Source: Oricola nitratireducens (GTDB lineage Bacteria > Pseudomonadota > Alphaproteobacteria > Rhizobiales > Rhizobiaceae). Taken from it: a stretch of DNA of 64,000 bases. The stretch spans positions 1-64,000 of the forward strand of contig NZ_JACZCS010000023.1 in the NCBI RefSeq assembly GCF_014904745.1, given 5' to 3'. Made by a program: the position numbers and the translations under genes. Positions 17,739-26,404 of the stretch are shown one piece after another. Position 1 is the stretch's first letter. Every line of letters begins with the position of its first letter. The notes beneath the pieces were generated by a model. That model saw nothing but the letters and a program-made list of their open reading frames with translations, had not been told where the DNA came from and made no database searches.

Positions 17739-18683
17739 ATGCCGCCCATATTCCCCGGCCCCAAACACCCCCTTTCCTGGTCGCACGGCTCCGCCGAGGT
17801 CTGGGCCTTGTCGGGCGCGATCCACCATCTGGAATTCTGGCTCCCTGACGGATCGGCGGTCGCTCCCTTGGCGGAGGCGCCGTGGCAGGATGATGTCGCG
17901 ACGACGGGGGATGGGACGATCCCGGCGCATTTGCGGTTTCTCGGCGGGGAGTGGCCCTGCGTGCCGTTCGGCAAGAGCGAGGCCGACAGGATCGTGCACG
18001 GGTTCGGCACGGACAATTGCTGGACCTTCGAGCAGAGCGATGACGGCGTGGCGCTTGCGATCGACTATCCGGACGACCGGCCGATCGCGGGGCTGCGCCG
18101 GACGGTGCGCGGCGTGCCGGGCGAGGCACGTGTGGCGTTCTCGCTGGAGGTGACGGCGCGGCGGGACTGCGTCTTGCCGGTCGGGCTGCATCCGATCCTG
18201 GCGCCCGGCGGGCCGGGCGAGGCGGTGCGCGTCGAGGGGGCGTTTTCGCATGGCGAGACCTTTCCGGTCGTGTTCGAGCCGGGCGTCTCGCGGCTCAGGC
18301 CGGGGCGCCGCTTCGAAACCACGCAATCGCTGCCGCTGACTGATGGAGGGACGATCCCGTTCGGCGCATTGCTGAACAAGACAACCGAGGAGGCGTTCCA
18401 GCTTTTCGGCGTTGGTGGGGCGTTGCGCGTCGTCTATCCGCAATCCGGCCACGCGGTCCGGCTCGACTGGGATGCCGGCGACTATCCGACCTGCCTGTTC
18501 TGGATCTCGACCGGCGGGCGGACGGCGAAGCCGTGGAACGGGCGCTTCCGCGGTTTCGGCGTCGAGCCGCTCGACGCGCGTTTCGCGGACAGGAACGGCG
18601 AGGGCGCGATCACCGGCGGACGCCGGTTTGCCGCCGGAGAGAGGTGGACGACGCGCTACGCGATCGGCGTCGAAGGCCTCTGA
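17739..18683 (+). CDS. Aldose 1-epimerase-like protein (galactose mutarotase fold)
   Basis: 314 residues from the ATG at 17739, preceded by AGGAGAT at 9 bases. A GTG at 17718 is possible but has no ribosome site. The sequence has the beta-sandwich pattern of aldose epimerases: H-L-E-F-W-L-P-D-G near the start, I-V-H-G-F-G (about 87) in the place of the first conserved His, and L-P-V-G-L-H-P-I-L (about 154) with the second conserved His. It probably binds a hexose or a phosphosugar; whether it is a true mutarotase is not certain. No sugar operon surrounds it. Confidence 0.75.
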   Translation: MPPIFPGPKHPLSWSHGSAEVWALSGAIHHLEFWLPDGSAVAPLAEAPWQDDVATTGDGTIPAHLRFLGGEWPCVPFGKSEADRIVHGFGTDNCWTFEQSDDGVALAIDYPDDRPIAGLRRTVRGVPGEARVAFSLEVTARRDCVLPVGLHPILAPGGPGEAVRVEGAFSHGETFPVVFEPGVSRLRPGRRFETTQSLPLTDGGTIPFGALLNKTTEEAFQLFGVGGALRVVYPQSGHAVRLDWDAGDYPTCLFWISTGGRTAKPWNGRFRGFGVEPLDARFADRNGEGAITGGRRFAAGERWTTRYAIGVEGL

Positions 18684-18807
18684 GCCGTTTTCCTTTCGTT
18701 AAGCCTGTTTTCGGCAAGCAATCGAGAATCCGATTACAAAATCTTGCCATTAACCGGATCGCAAGCGTCCCGGACGATAGTTTTTCGCACATTAACCGGG
18801 GTGGGTA

Positions 18808-19899
18808 ATGAATACCTTCGCTATTTTCTCGGCCTTTCTGCAGGGGCTCGGCATTGTTGCCATTTCGATGCGGCTGTATGAAATGGCCGTCGCGCAATGC
18901 GCCTCGAAGCGCTGCGAGAGAACCGCGGCCTCGCTCACATTCGTGGCCGGTGTCATCGTCTCGATGGGCTTTCCGCTGAATTTCTCGCCGGGCGTCGTGT
19001 TCGACCTGCGCCATGTCTTTCTCGTGATGGCCGCCTCCTATGGCGGCGTGCCTGCGGCGCTTCTGACAGCGGCCGCGGCGAGCGGATTCCGGCTGATGGA
19101 TGGCGGGATCGGCCTCGTGTCCGGGCTCGTCGGGATCGGCATCTCGACCACGATCGGCCTCGGACTGGCGAGCCTGCACAAGCAGCGCGAATTGTCGCTC
19201 CTCCGGCTGGGCCTGCTCGGTCTCGCCGCGTCGCTGTCGCTGATCAGCGTGTTCCTGCTGCCCTGGTCGGCGGCGACGGACATCTTCCAGAATATCGCGG
19301 CGCCGTTCATCGCCATCAACCTGTTCGGCGTGATCATCGCCGGCGAAACGCTGAACAAGTTCCGCAAGCAGGTCGTGCGCGAAAAGGCGCTGGTCAGGGA
19401 CACGGCGACCGACCCGCTGACCGGGCTCGCCAACCGGCGCGCCTTCGATGTCAACGGACCGGAAATGGCGCGGGCCGAGGTGGAGAAGGGCAATCGCTAC
19501 GCCATCATGATCGTCGATGTCGACAATTTCAAAAGCATCAACGACACCTTCGGCCATGCCAATGGCGACCGTGTTTTGTGCCAGATCTGCGACATCATTT
19601 CGGCCAATGCACGCGGCGCCGACCTGGTCGCGCGCTATGGCGGCGAGGAAATCGTCCTGGTGCTGCCGGGTTGCGACGACGCCGGCACCGGCAGTGTCGC
19701 CGACCGCATCCGCAGCGGCGTCGAAACCGGGGTTTTCGAACTTCAGGGCATCCGGCTGAAGGTCACGGTCAGCATCGGCTATATCGTCAATGCCGATCCC
19801 ATGCTGAGTTTCCAGGGCGCCTTCGACGAGGCCGACGCGGCGCTCTACCGGGCCAAGAATGCTGGGCGCAACCGAATCGAAAAGGCGCTCGCCGCCTGA
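18808..19899 (+). CDS. Membrane diguanylate cyclase (5TM sensor plus GGDEF)
   Basis: 363 residues. Six hydrophobic helices occupy about 1-190, including the L-R-H-V-F-L-V-M-A-A-S-Y-G-G pattern of the 5TM-5TMR-LYT sensor module. The GGDEF domain (about 200-360) has D-P-L-T-G-L-A-N-R-R, the metal-binding D-V-D-N-F-K, the active site G-G-E-E-I (about 277) and V-S-I-G-Y. The signature is intact, so it should make c-di-GMP from two GTP. The inhibitory R-x-x-D before the active site reads N-A-R-G-A-D-L, which does not match clearly. GGGTGGGTA lies just before the ATG. It is monocistronic. Confidence 0.9.
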   Translation: MNTFAIFSAFLQGLGIVAISMRLYEMAVAQCASKRCERTAASLTFVAGVIVSMGFPLNFSPGVVFDLRHVFLVMAASYGGVPAALLTAAAASGFRLMDGGIGLVSGLVGIGISTTIGLGLASLHKQRELSLLRLGLLGLAASLSLISVFLLPWSAATDIFQNIAAPFIAINLFGVIIAGETLNKFRKQVVREKALVRDTATDPLTGLANRRAFDVNGPEMARAEVEKGNRYAIMIVDVDNFKSINDTFGHANGDRVLCQICDIISANARGADLVARYGGEEIVLVLPGCDDAGTGSVADRIRSGVETGVFELQGIRLKVTVSIGYIVNADPMLSFQGAFDEADAALYRAKNAGRNRIEKALAA

Positions 19900-19905
19900 T
19901 TTTCG

Positions 19906-20334
19906 TCAGGCCGGCCGCGCCTTGCCGCCAAGCATCAGCGGCACCAGGAATATCGCCAGAAACGCCAAATTGACGATCAGGTTGAGCGGTGCGCCGGCGG
20001 CCAGCGAGGCGGCGCTGTCGGTGACGAACCAGACTGCGAGACCGGCGAGGACGAGCAGGCGCGCGGTTTGCGGGTCCCTGTCGTAGAGCCGGTCGGCGAC
20101 CAGCCAGATCATCACGCCCCATCCGGCCATGACGCCGCCGCAGACGCCGTAGGCCAGCCGCGTCTCCGGCGCGGCGAGCGACTGCGCGCCGTCGGGCGGC
20201 CAGAAGGTCAGGTCGGCGAGGAGGGTCACCGGCCATGCGGTCGCCGGCCAGGCGCCGAAGGCGATGACGATGCCGGCAAGGACGACGAAGGCGGCGGAAA
20301 GCTTGAGCCGTTTTGCGGTCGGGTTGGCGATCAC
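19906..20334 (-). CDS. Four-TM membrane protein of unknown function
   Basis: 142 residues from a GTG at 20334 that is preceded by AGGAGGA at 6 bases, a near-ideal ribosome site; this decides the start over upstream alternatives. The four helices are at about 12-32, 53-75, 85-105 and 112-135, with a cytoplasmic basic N-terminus (N-P-T-A-K-R-L-K-L) and a short basic C-terminal end G-G-K-A-R-P-A. I do not recognise a named family. It is convergent with the diguanylate cyclase, the stop codons being 6 bases apart. Confidence 0.75.
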   Translation of the reverse strand: MIANPTAKRLKLSAAFVVLAGIVIAFGAWPATAWPVTLLADLTFWPPDGAQSLAAPETRLAYGVCGGVMAGWGVMIWLVADRLYDRDPQTARLLVLAGLAVWFVTDSAASLAAGAPLNLIVNLAFLAIFLVPLMLGGKARPA

Positions 20335-20476
20335 GGAAATCCTCCTGTTTCGGGGCGACGGGCGCGGGCGTCCGGCACCGCGACACAATAGCATGCGAAA
20401 ACGGCGCGGGCGGCTTGGCGATACGGGCGCCGTCGTGTCAGGAAGGCGGCACGGCATTTCACAGGGAGGAGCAGCA

Positions 20477-21334
20477 ATGACCGACAAACCGGGATTCGTC
20501 TTCGTTCATGGCGCCTGGCACAATCACAACACCTGGGACGCGGTCGCCCGGCGGCTGCAGGCAAAGGGCTTCGTGACGCGCGCCTTCGACCTGCCGGGCG
20601 CCGGCGTCAATGCGAAGCTGCCGCAATCCTGGCTGAAACGCCCGTTCGACGCGCAGGCCTTTGCGAGCGAACCGTCGCCGAACGCGGACGTGACCCAGGC
20701 GGAACGCACCGAGGCGGTCGTCAACGAGGTGCGCGAGACCGCGTCGCGGGCAAACGGCCGCGTCGTGCTGGTCGGCCACTCGCTCGGCGGCGCGACGGTG
20801 TCGCATGTCGCCGAGGCGGTACCGGACCTGCTGTGGGCCGCCGTCTATGTCTCGGCCTTCCTGCTGCCGCCCGGCATGCCGCCGGTCGAGATGATCAGGG
20901 ACCCGTCGATGGCGGATGCGCTGGTGCCGTCGCTGTTTGCCGCCGACCCGCCGTCGATCGGGGCGATGCGGGTCGATTTCCGCAGCGCCGATCCGGCGTA
21001 TCGCGAGCGCATCCGGCAGGCCTATTGCGGCGACATCGACGGCGAGGCGTTCGAGACCGCGCTGGCGCATCTGCATTGCGACGAGCCAGCGCAGGTGACC
21101 ACCGTGCCGAGCCCGGTGACGCGGGAGCGTTTCGGCCGGGTGCCGCGCCACTATATCCACTGCACGCAGGACCGGGCGGTGACGCCCGCCGGGCAGAGGA
21201 AGATGATCGCGATGATGGACGAGGCGATGGGCAACGCGACCGCCGTGCACACGCTTGCCGCAAGCCATTCGCCGTTCGATTCCCAGCCGGGGCCGCTGGC
21301 CGACATCCTGGCGGAGATCGCGTCCGGCGGCTGA
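20477..21334 (+). CDS. Alpha/beta hydrolase (esterase/lipase-like)
   Basis: 285 residues with a full alpha/beta-hydrolase fold. V-F-V-H-G-A-W-H (about 8-15) is the oxyanion-hole loop, G-H-S-L-G-G (about 98-103) carries the nucleophile Ser, C-T-Q-D-R-A-V (about 232-238) the acidic residue, and A-S-H-S-P-F (about 262) the catalytic His. The closest known groups are plant salicylate-binding/hydroxynitrile-lyase-like esterases and their bacterial relatives. There is no signal peptide, so it is cytoplasmic. AGGGAGGAG lies before the ATG. The substrate is not known. Confidence 0.85.
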   Translation: MTDKPGFVFVHGAWHNHNTWDAVARRLQAKGFVTRAFDLPGAGVNAKLPQSWLKRPFDAQAFASEPSPNADVTQAERTEAVVNEVRETASRANGRVVLVGHSLGGATVSHVAEAVPDLLWAAVYVSAFLLPPGMPPVEMIRDPSMADALVPSLFAADPPSIGAMRVDFRSADPAYRERIRQAYCGDIDGEAFETALAHLHCDEPAQVTTVPSPVTRERFGRVPRHYIHCTQDRAVTPAGQRKMIAMMDEAMGNATAVHTLAASHSPFDSQPGPLADILAEIASGG

Positions 21335-21444
21335 GCCGGGCGAAGACGTCCGCCGCCCTGTGACCGAATGCACATCCTTCCCGCGCCTCCGGCCGTAAGT
21401 TCACGGTCAAGGAGGCGGTGACAGGACGATCACCGGCACGGCAA

Positions 21445-21987
21445 ATGACCAAGACAATCGCAATCCGCAACAGCCACGACATCCCGGGTTTTCACGCCGA
21501 CCGCGCCGCAGAGGCGCGCGGCCTGCGCCACGCCCTGGTGCTGACGATCATGGCCGCCACGGTCTTCGCCGGTCTGGCGCTGTTCGCCGCGCAACAGCCG
21601 CGCGCCATGCAGCTGAACGCCACCGCGGGCGAGGCGGATATCGCGCTCGCCTATGCCGAGCCGGTGCCGGAACGGTTCGGCGGCGCGCTGGACGGCGTCT
21701 TCTCGCGTGACCAGGAGCATGAGCTGAACGACGCCTGGATGGGGATGACCGCGGTCTCTTCCGACGGCGTCGTCCTCGGCTACGTCACCGATGCCTTCAT
21801 CAACGAGGACGGCTCGGTCGACGAGATCGTCATCGCGCCGGCCGGCGACGGCGGGGCGCTTTCGACGGCGGTCTATGTGCCGGCATCCTACGCGGAACTC
21901 GGCGGCGAGAGCGTGCATGTGGCGCTCGACGCCCGCGCCGTCGCCCGGCTGGAACCGGCGACCGATCTCGCCATGGCCGGCGAATGA
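21445..21987 (+). CDS. Membrane-anchored PRC-barrel-like protein
   Basis: About 180 residues. One transmembrane helix (about 33-52, L-V-L-T-I-M-A-A-T-V-F-A-G-L-A-L-F-A) follows a polar N-terminus. The exported half contains A-V-S-S-D-G-V-V-L-G-Y-V-T-D-A-F-I-N, which matches the PRC-barrel pattern of a small six-stranded barrel. The start is uncertain: the ATG at 21445 has no strong ribosome site and a GTG at 21418 follows AGGAGG too closely. The function is unknown. It precedes the extensin-like gene by 95 bases, with a CtrA-type box between them. Confidence 0.65.
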   Translation: MTKTIAIRNSHDIPGFHADRAAEARGLRHALVLTIMAATVFAGLALFAAQQPRAMQLNATAGEADIALAYAEPVPERFGGALDGVFSRDQEHELNDAWMGMTAVSSDGVVLGYVTDAFINEDGSVDEIVIAPAGDGGALSTAVYVPASYAELGGESVHVALDARAVARLEPATDLAMAGE

Positions 21988-21994
21988 GCCTGCG

Positions 21995-22010
21995 TTAACC
22001 GCGCGTTAAC
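21995..22010 (+). promoter_or_regulatory. CtrA-type binding site upstream of the extensin-like gene
   Basis: The site reads TTAACCGCGCGTTAAC, matching TTAA-N7-TTAAC exactly, the full consensus of the alphaproteobacterial cell-cycle regulator CtrA. It lies 72 bases before the extensin-like start codon. Confidence 0.6.
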
Positions 22011-22081
22011 GGTGTTTTCCAACGGCGCGTTTACCCTGATCGCCTAGCATCCCGTCCGGGACGAGACCGGATGGATGTAAA

Positions 22082-22996
22082 ATGACACGCAAGCCGCTTG
22101 CGGCGATCGCCGCGCTTTTCGTCTGCACGACCCTTGTCGCGTCCTGCACGGTGATCGACCTTGCGCCGATTCCGAATGCCGATGTCGGCTCTGCAACCCC
22201 CGTAACGAATGTCGAGATGGTGTCCGCCGCGCCCGCGCCGGGCGCGATGACGGCGCCGGCGGCGCCCGTCGAGATGGCGTCGGCTGCGTCATCGCCAGTC
22301 CTCGCACCGGCACCCATGACATCCCCTGCGCCAACGCCTTCACCGGCGCTTGCGCCGACACCGTCGCCAAGCGCGCAAATGACCGCGGCGCCCCCGGTCA
22401 CGCTGGGTTTTCCGCGGGTCTCGCTGCCGCGCTTCGGGTCCCGGGACGGCGGCATGCCGGCGGAAGAGGTGCAGTGCCGCAAGCGGCTGAAGCGGCTCGG
22501 CGTGCGGTTCCGCGACATTCCGGCGATCCACGATTCCGCCAGCTGCGGCATCGACTACCCGGTCGAGGTCTCCTCGCTCGGCCGCACGATCGCACTCAAG
22601 CCGGCGGCGAAGCTGAACTGCGCCATGGCCGAGGAGGCGGCGCGCTGGGTGCAGAGCGATCTCGCCCCGGCGGCACGGGTGCGCTATTTCTCCGGCGTCG
22701 CCGAGATCCGGCAGATCTCGTCCTATTCGTGCCGCCGCATCGCCGGGTCGCGCACCATGTCGGAGCATTCGAAGGGCAATGCGCTGGATATCGGCGCGAT
22801 CAAGCTGAAGAACGGTCGCGTCATCGACGTGCACAAGCCGGGCCTGTTCGCCTTCCGCGAACGCTCGTTCCTGCGCCGGGTGCGCGGCGAGGCCTGCGAT
22901 CATTTCGGCACCGTGCTGGGCCCGGGCTACAATCGCGATCACAGGGACCATTTCCACATCGACCTGAAGCAACGGCGCCGGACGGCGTGTCACTGA
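22082..22996 (+). CDS. Extensin-like C-terminal domain lipoprotein
   Basis: 304 residues. A lipoprotein signal ends V-A-S-C (Cys about residue 22), then an Ala/Pro-rich disordered linker (about 45-110), then the extensin-like domain (about 125-300) with a conserved cysteine framework. Residues typical of the LAS-type metallopeptidase fold are present: S-E-H-S-K-G-N-A-L-D-I-G (about 225-236) and H-R-D-H-F-H-I-D (about 285-292), giving a His/Asp/His zinc site. Such a fold suggests a peptidoglycan-acting enzyme in the periplasm. Despite the plant-derived name it is a bacterial family common in rhizobia. A CtrA-type box lies upstream, which fits cell-cycle control of envelope remodelling. Confidence 0.88.
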   Translation: MTRKPLAAIAALFVCTTLVASCTVIDLAPIPNADVGSATPVTNVEMVSAAPAPGAMTAPAAPVEMASAASSPVLAPAPMTSPAPTPSPALAPTPSPSAQMTAAPPVTLGFPRVSLPRFGSRDGGMPAEEVQCRKRLKRLGVRFRDIPAIHDSASCGIDYPVEVSSLGRTIALKPAAKLNCAMAEEAARWVQSDLAPAARVRYFSGVAEIRQISSYSCRRIAGSRTMSEHSKGNALDIGAIKLKNGRVIDVHKPGLFAFRERSFLRRVRGEACDHFGTVLGPGYNRDHRDHFHIDLKQRRRTACH

Positions 22997-23023
22997 CCGC
23001 CAACGCCGTCTCCCTGAAAAGCT

Positions 23024-24433
23024 CTAAAGCAGGTGGCGGATGGCGTTGGCGTAATAGGCGACGAGGATTTCCTCGCCCGGCGCGATGTGCAGCAGGCCGT
23101 CTTCGCCGCGCGTGACGATGCGGCGCAACGTCAGCATGCGCAGGCCCGCCGTCACCTCGTAGTCGCGGTCGGCATGGGCGACATGGACATGGGCGCCGCG
23201 TTCGGCGAGCCGGTCGATCAGCGCGCCGACGCGCGCCTTCAGCGCGAGGAGGTCGAGCTCGCCGGCCGGCGCATCGAGCAGCGCGACGGCAACCAGCGAC
23301 ACCGGCAAGGCCGGAATGACCCTGCCGACTTCCTCCATCAGCATCGCGCCGATCTCCTCGGTCAGCGCGGGACGCTCGGCCTCGGCGAGATCGGTCCAGC
23401 GGGCGGCGCCGTGCCTTGCCAGCATCGCGTTCAGCGAAACCGGTTTGCCGAAAGAGACGCAGGCATAGCCGAAACGGTGCCATTTTCCGGCCATGCGCAG
23501 GCGCAGGTTCCTGAACAGGAAGGCGAGGGTGGTCGCGGTCTTCTGCAGCGTCGAGACCGGCGCGGCATGGCCGGTGGCGTCAGCGACGAGCGAGCGGTCC
23601 TCCAGCACGCGGTCGTAGTTCACCCCGACCGGGATGAAGACCGTGTCGCGGTCGCCGTGTTCGTGCGCCGACAGGATGTAGGACAAGAGGCCGAGACGGA
23701 CCGGGCGCAGCGCGCCGTCGCGCGACAGGCCGCCCTCGGGAAAGATCGCCTGGGTGACGCCGGCATCCGTCGCCATGCGGACATAGGCGGCGAGCACCCG
23801 GCGATAAAGCCGGTCGCGGGTGTCGCGGCGGATGAAATAGGCGCCCATGGCGCGGATCAGCGTCTGCAGGACCGGGATGCGCGCCCATTCGCCGACCGCG
23901 TAGGAGAGCGTCGTCGATGCGGACGCGAGATAGGTGACGAGGACATAATCCATGTTGGAGCGATGGTTCATCACGAAGACCACGGTGGAATCCGGATTGA
24001 CGCTGGAAAGCGCCTCGGTGTCCGTGTAGCCGAGGCGCACGCGGTAGAGCGCCGTCGACAGCATCCGCGCGATGCGGATGCCGATGCGGAAATAGGCATA
24101 GGCGTTGAAGGCGGGGACGATCTCGCGGGCGTAGCGCTCGGCCTGGTCCATCGCGACCGCGACCGGCATGTTCTGTTCGCGGGCATGTTCCTCGGCGGCG
24201 ATCATCACGTCGGGATCATGCGCGACGCGGTCGATCAGCACCTGGCGGCGGGTCAGGCCGAAGGGCTTGATCTTCAGCTGCAGGCGGGTGTTGAGCTCCT
24301 CGATGGCGCGGTTGACGCGACGCCGGAAAAACCAGCGTACGGCCGGTGTCAGCAGCCGGTCGACGAAGGCGACCGCCGCCAGGGCGCCGGCAAGCGCCAC
24401 CAGCCAGACCGGCAGTTCGATCGTTGCCGACAT
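23024..24433 (-). CDS. PlsB-like glycerol-3-phosphate/lysophospholipid acyltransferase
   Basis: 469 residues with an N-terminal membrane helix (about 8-28). The acyltransferase block I H-x4-D reads N-H-R-S-N-M-D-Y (about 152) and block III F-P-E-G-G (about 232). R-R-D-T-R-D-R-L-Y-R fits block II. The arrangement and the C-terminal region match the PlsB/GPAT-type branch rather than the short PlsC enzymes. It would attach an acyl chain to glycerol-3-phosphate or a lysophospholipid at the inner membrane. The protein is shorter than E. coli PlsB (about 800 residues), so the exact substrate is uncertain. It is convergent with the extensin-like gene. Confidence 0.85.
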   Translation of the reverse strand: MSATIELPVWLVALAGALAAVAFVDRLLTPAVRWFFRRRVNRAIEELNTRLQLKIKPFGLTRRQVLIDRVAHDPDVMIAAEEHAREQNMPVAVAMDQAERYAREIVPAFNAYAYFRIGIRIARMLSTALYRVRLGYTDTEALSSVNPDSTVVFVMNHRSNMDYVLVTYLASASTTLSYAVGEWARIPVLQTLIRAMGAYFIRRDTRDRLYRRVLAAYVRMATDAGVTQAIFPEGGLSRDGALRPVRLGLLSYILSAHEHGDRDTVFIPVGVNYDRVLEDRSLVADATGHAAPVSTLQKTATTLAFLFRNLRLRMAGKWHRFGYACVSFGKPVSLNAMLARHGAARWTDLAEAERPALTEEIGAMLMEEVGRVIPALPVSLVAVALLDAPAGELDLLALKARVGALIDRLAERGAHVHVAHADRDYEVTAGLRMLTLRRIVTRGEDGLLHIAPGEEILVAYYANAIRHLL

Positions 24434-24493
24434 GCTGTCTCCCCTCGCTTTTTCGCAAGGTTAGCGGGGGCGGGCGGCGAAGTCGATTGCCGC

Positions 24494-24520
24494 AAAAACG
24501 CCGCCCCTTCCGGGGCGGCG
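24494..24520 (-). terminator. Rho-independent terminator of the SH3/I36 gene
   Basis: A perfect 9-bp stem CGCCGCCCC/GGGGCGGCG around a 4-nt loop, followed on the minus strand by TTTTT. It lies 36 bases beyond the stop codon. Confidence 0.85.
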
Positions 24521-24555
24521 CGTCCCGATCGGCAAGGATGCGATCCGCGTTACGG

Positions 24556-25467
24556 TCACCAGGTCTGGTAGGACGAGGCGTTGTTGTTGAGCGGCCCGCC
24601 GAGCACCGGCACGTTGGTCGAGAAGACGTTGCAGAAGCCGCCGAAGCCGGGGGCTTGGCAAAGCCTGATGCGGGCGCCTCCGAAGACCTTGAGAGAGGTG
24701 ACCCTGTTGTTCCAGACGCCCGGGATCATCGGGGCGCTGGCGCCGGCGTTCACGCAGATCGACGCGCCCTGATAATTGGGCAGGTCGTAGACGCAGACGC
24801 GCTTGGGTTGCGGCGGCATCACGTCGTAGGACGAGGCCTTGTTGTTCAGCGCCGCGCCAAGTGCCGGCTGGTCCGAGTTGAACACGTTGCAGAAGCCGCC
24901 ATAGTTGATGCCATCGCACAGGCGGATCGACGCGCCGCCGAAGACGCGCAGCGACGTCGCCCGGTTGTTCCAGAAGCCGGGGATACTGGCCGCGCTGGTG
25001 CCGGCAGCGGCGCAAATGCTGGCGCCGGCATAGTTCGGCAGGTCGTAGACGCAAACCTGCGCCGGACCCGGAGGTGGCGGCGGCGGGGGAGGGCTGCCGG
25101 GCGGCGGCGTGTAGCCGGGCGTGCCGAAGGTGATCGATCCGCCGCCGGGCAGCGGGATCGTGATGCCGAACTGCGGTTGCGAACCAGAACTCCCTCCGGC
25201 GGGCGGCGCGCCGAGATAACTGCGCGACACCCAGCCGTCCGGCCCCTCGTGATAGATCCGGCACCAGGTGTTGGCGGCGTTGCACTCGACGACATCGACG
25301 ATCTCGCCGGCATGGAGCGTGTCGACGACCGAAAAGCCGGTGCCGGGGCCGGACCGCACATTGACGGCCGTCGTGGCGGCGGCCTCGAGCGCGGCGCCGG
25401 GCATTACCGATGCCGCAAGCGCGATGGCGGCAAGGCCGATGCCACGCAGATATTTCATCATGGTCAT
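24556..25467 (-). CDS. Secreted protein with SH3 domain and two I36-type (crystallin-like) repeats
   Basis: 303 residues from the ATG at 25467, preceded by AAGGAGGAG. A signal peptide (about 1-27) is followed by a bacterial SH3 domain (about 33-85: V-N-V-R-S-G-P-G-T-G-F ... G-W-V-S-R-S-Y-L), a Pro/Gly-rich linker with eight consecutive prolines (about 130-145), then two similar repeats of about 75 residues. Each repeat starts V-C-V-Y-D-L-P-N-Y and contains G-A-S-I-C, W-N-N-R, F-G-G and G-G-F-C-N-V-F, the pattern of the peptidase inhibitor I36/beta-gamma-crystallin fold. A role in binding the cell wall and blocking a protease is inferred from the domains. Confidence 0.88.
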   Translation of the reverse strand: MTMMKYLRGIGLAAIALAASVMPGAALEAAATTAVNVRSGPGTGFSVVDTLHAGEIVDVVECNAANTWCRIYHEGPDGWVSRSYLGAPPAGGSSGSQPQFGITIPLPGGGSITFGTPGYTPPPGSPPPPPPPPGPAQVCVYDLPNYAGASICAAAGTSAASIPGFWNNRATSLRVFGGASIRLCDGINYGGFCNVFNSDQPALGAALNNKASSYDVMPPQPKRVCVYDLPNYQGASICVNAGASAPMIPGVWNNRVTSLKVFGGARIRLCQAPGFGGFCNVFSTNVPVLGGPLNNNASSYQTW

Positions 25468-25657
25468 GACGCACTCCTCCTTCGAGTTGCCGACATGCTG
25501 CGTCCTGGCGGGGGCGCGGGCATTGACCGACATCAACACCGCCGAAGGTGCCGCTGCGGCACGTTGCCAGAGAGGCGGAATCAACCCTATCATCGCGACG
25601 CTTCGAGGCGTGACCCAACCCGGGACGCCGGACAAACCCATGAAAGGATCATCGAAC

Positions 25658-26245
25658 ATGAAGCGCCTCTCCCTTGCATCCATCTTTCTGCTCGCCGCCG
25701 CGGCACCGGCCTTCGCGCATCTCAATCCGGCCGAGCACGGCTCGTTTCCGGCGGGCTTCTCGCATCCGCTATTCGGGGCGGACCATATTCTCGCGATGGT
25801 CGCGGTCGGCCTGTGGGCCTATCTCAACGGCGGAAAGGCGATCTGGATCGTGCCGTCGGCCTTTGTCGGCACCATGCTGGCCGGTTTCTTGCTGGCGCTT
25901 GCCGGCGTGCACCTGCCCTTCGTCGAGCCGGCGATCCTCGCATCGGTGGTGGCGCTCGGGCTGCTGGTCGCCATGGCGGTGAAGCTGCCGGTCGTGCCGG
26001 CGGCGGCGATCGTCGGCGTTTTCGCACTGTTCCACGGGCATGCGCATGGCGGTGAAATCGGAACGGCGGGCGAATTCTCCTACGCGGCCGGTTTCGCGCT
26101 GGCGACGGCTGGCCTGCATGTGGCGGGCATCGGCCTCGGCTTCGGGGTGACCCGCCTGTTCGGACAGGGCGGCCGTGCCGAAGCGCTGGCCCGCGTGCTT
26201 GGCGGGGCAACGGTGGCGAGCGGCCTTTTCCTTCTCGCCGGCTGA
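25658..26245 (+). CDS. hupE: HupE/UreJ family nickel transport-type protein
   Basis: 195 residues. A signal peptide-like first helix (about 1-20, ending F-A-H) is followed by six membrane segments. The metal-binding signature H-P-L-F-G-A-D-H-I-L-A-M-V-A-V-G-L-W-A (about 36-54) and the His-rich loop F-H-G-H-A-H-G-G-E (about 128-136) are characteristic of HupE/UreJ, which take up nickel or a similar metal. AAAGGAT lies about 10 bases upstream. No hydrogenase or urease genes are present in the window, so the metal and the user enzyme are unclear. A clear terminator follows. Confidence 0.88.
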   Translation: MKRLSLASIFLLAAAAPAFAHLNPAEHGSFPAGFSHPLFGADHILAMVAVGLWAYLNGGKAIWIVPSAFVGTMLAGFLLALAGVHLPFVEPAILASVVALGLLVAMAVKLPVVPAAAIVGVFALFHGHAHGGEIGTAGEFSYAAGFALATAGLHVAGIGLGFGVTRLFGQGGRAEALARVLGGATVASGLFLLAG

Positions 26246-26275
26246 TCCAAACGGACAATTTTTCATGACGTGTTG

Positions 26276-26302
26276 CGCCGGCGGTTTCCGCCGGCGTTTT
26301 TT
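26276..26302 (+). terminator. Rho-independent terminator after hupE
   Basis: A perfect 9-bp stem CGCCGGCGG/CCGCCGGCG with a TTT loop, followed by six T residues. Confidence 0.9.
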
Positions 26303-26404
26303 CATGCCTGCTGCGAGGCAAGGGCCGCGGGGGTGGCGTCCGGCGCCGGTTCGATGCATTCTGTCAGACCGGATTGAATTCCACGCCAAAAGGGAGGTTG
26401 GCCA

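Noticed and set aside
18745-18805. Two TTAACC half-sites before the diguanylate cyclase as a CtrA box
   Set aside because: The half-sites are too far apart to fit TTAA-N7-TTAA.
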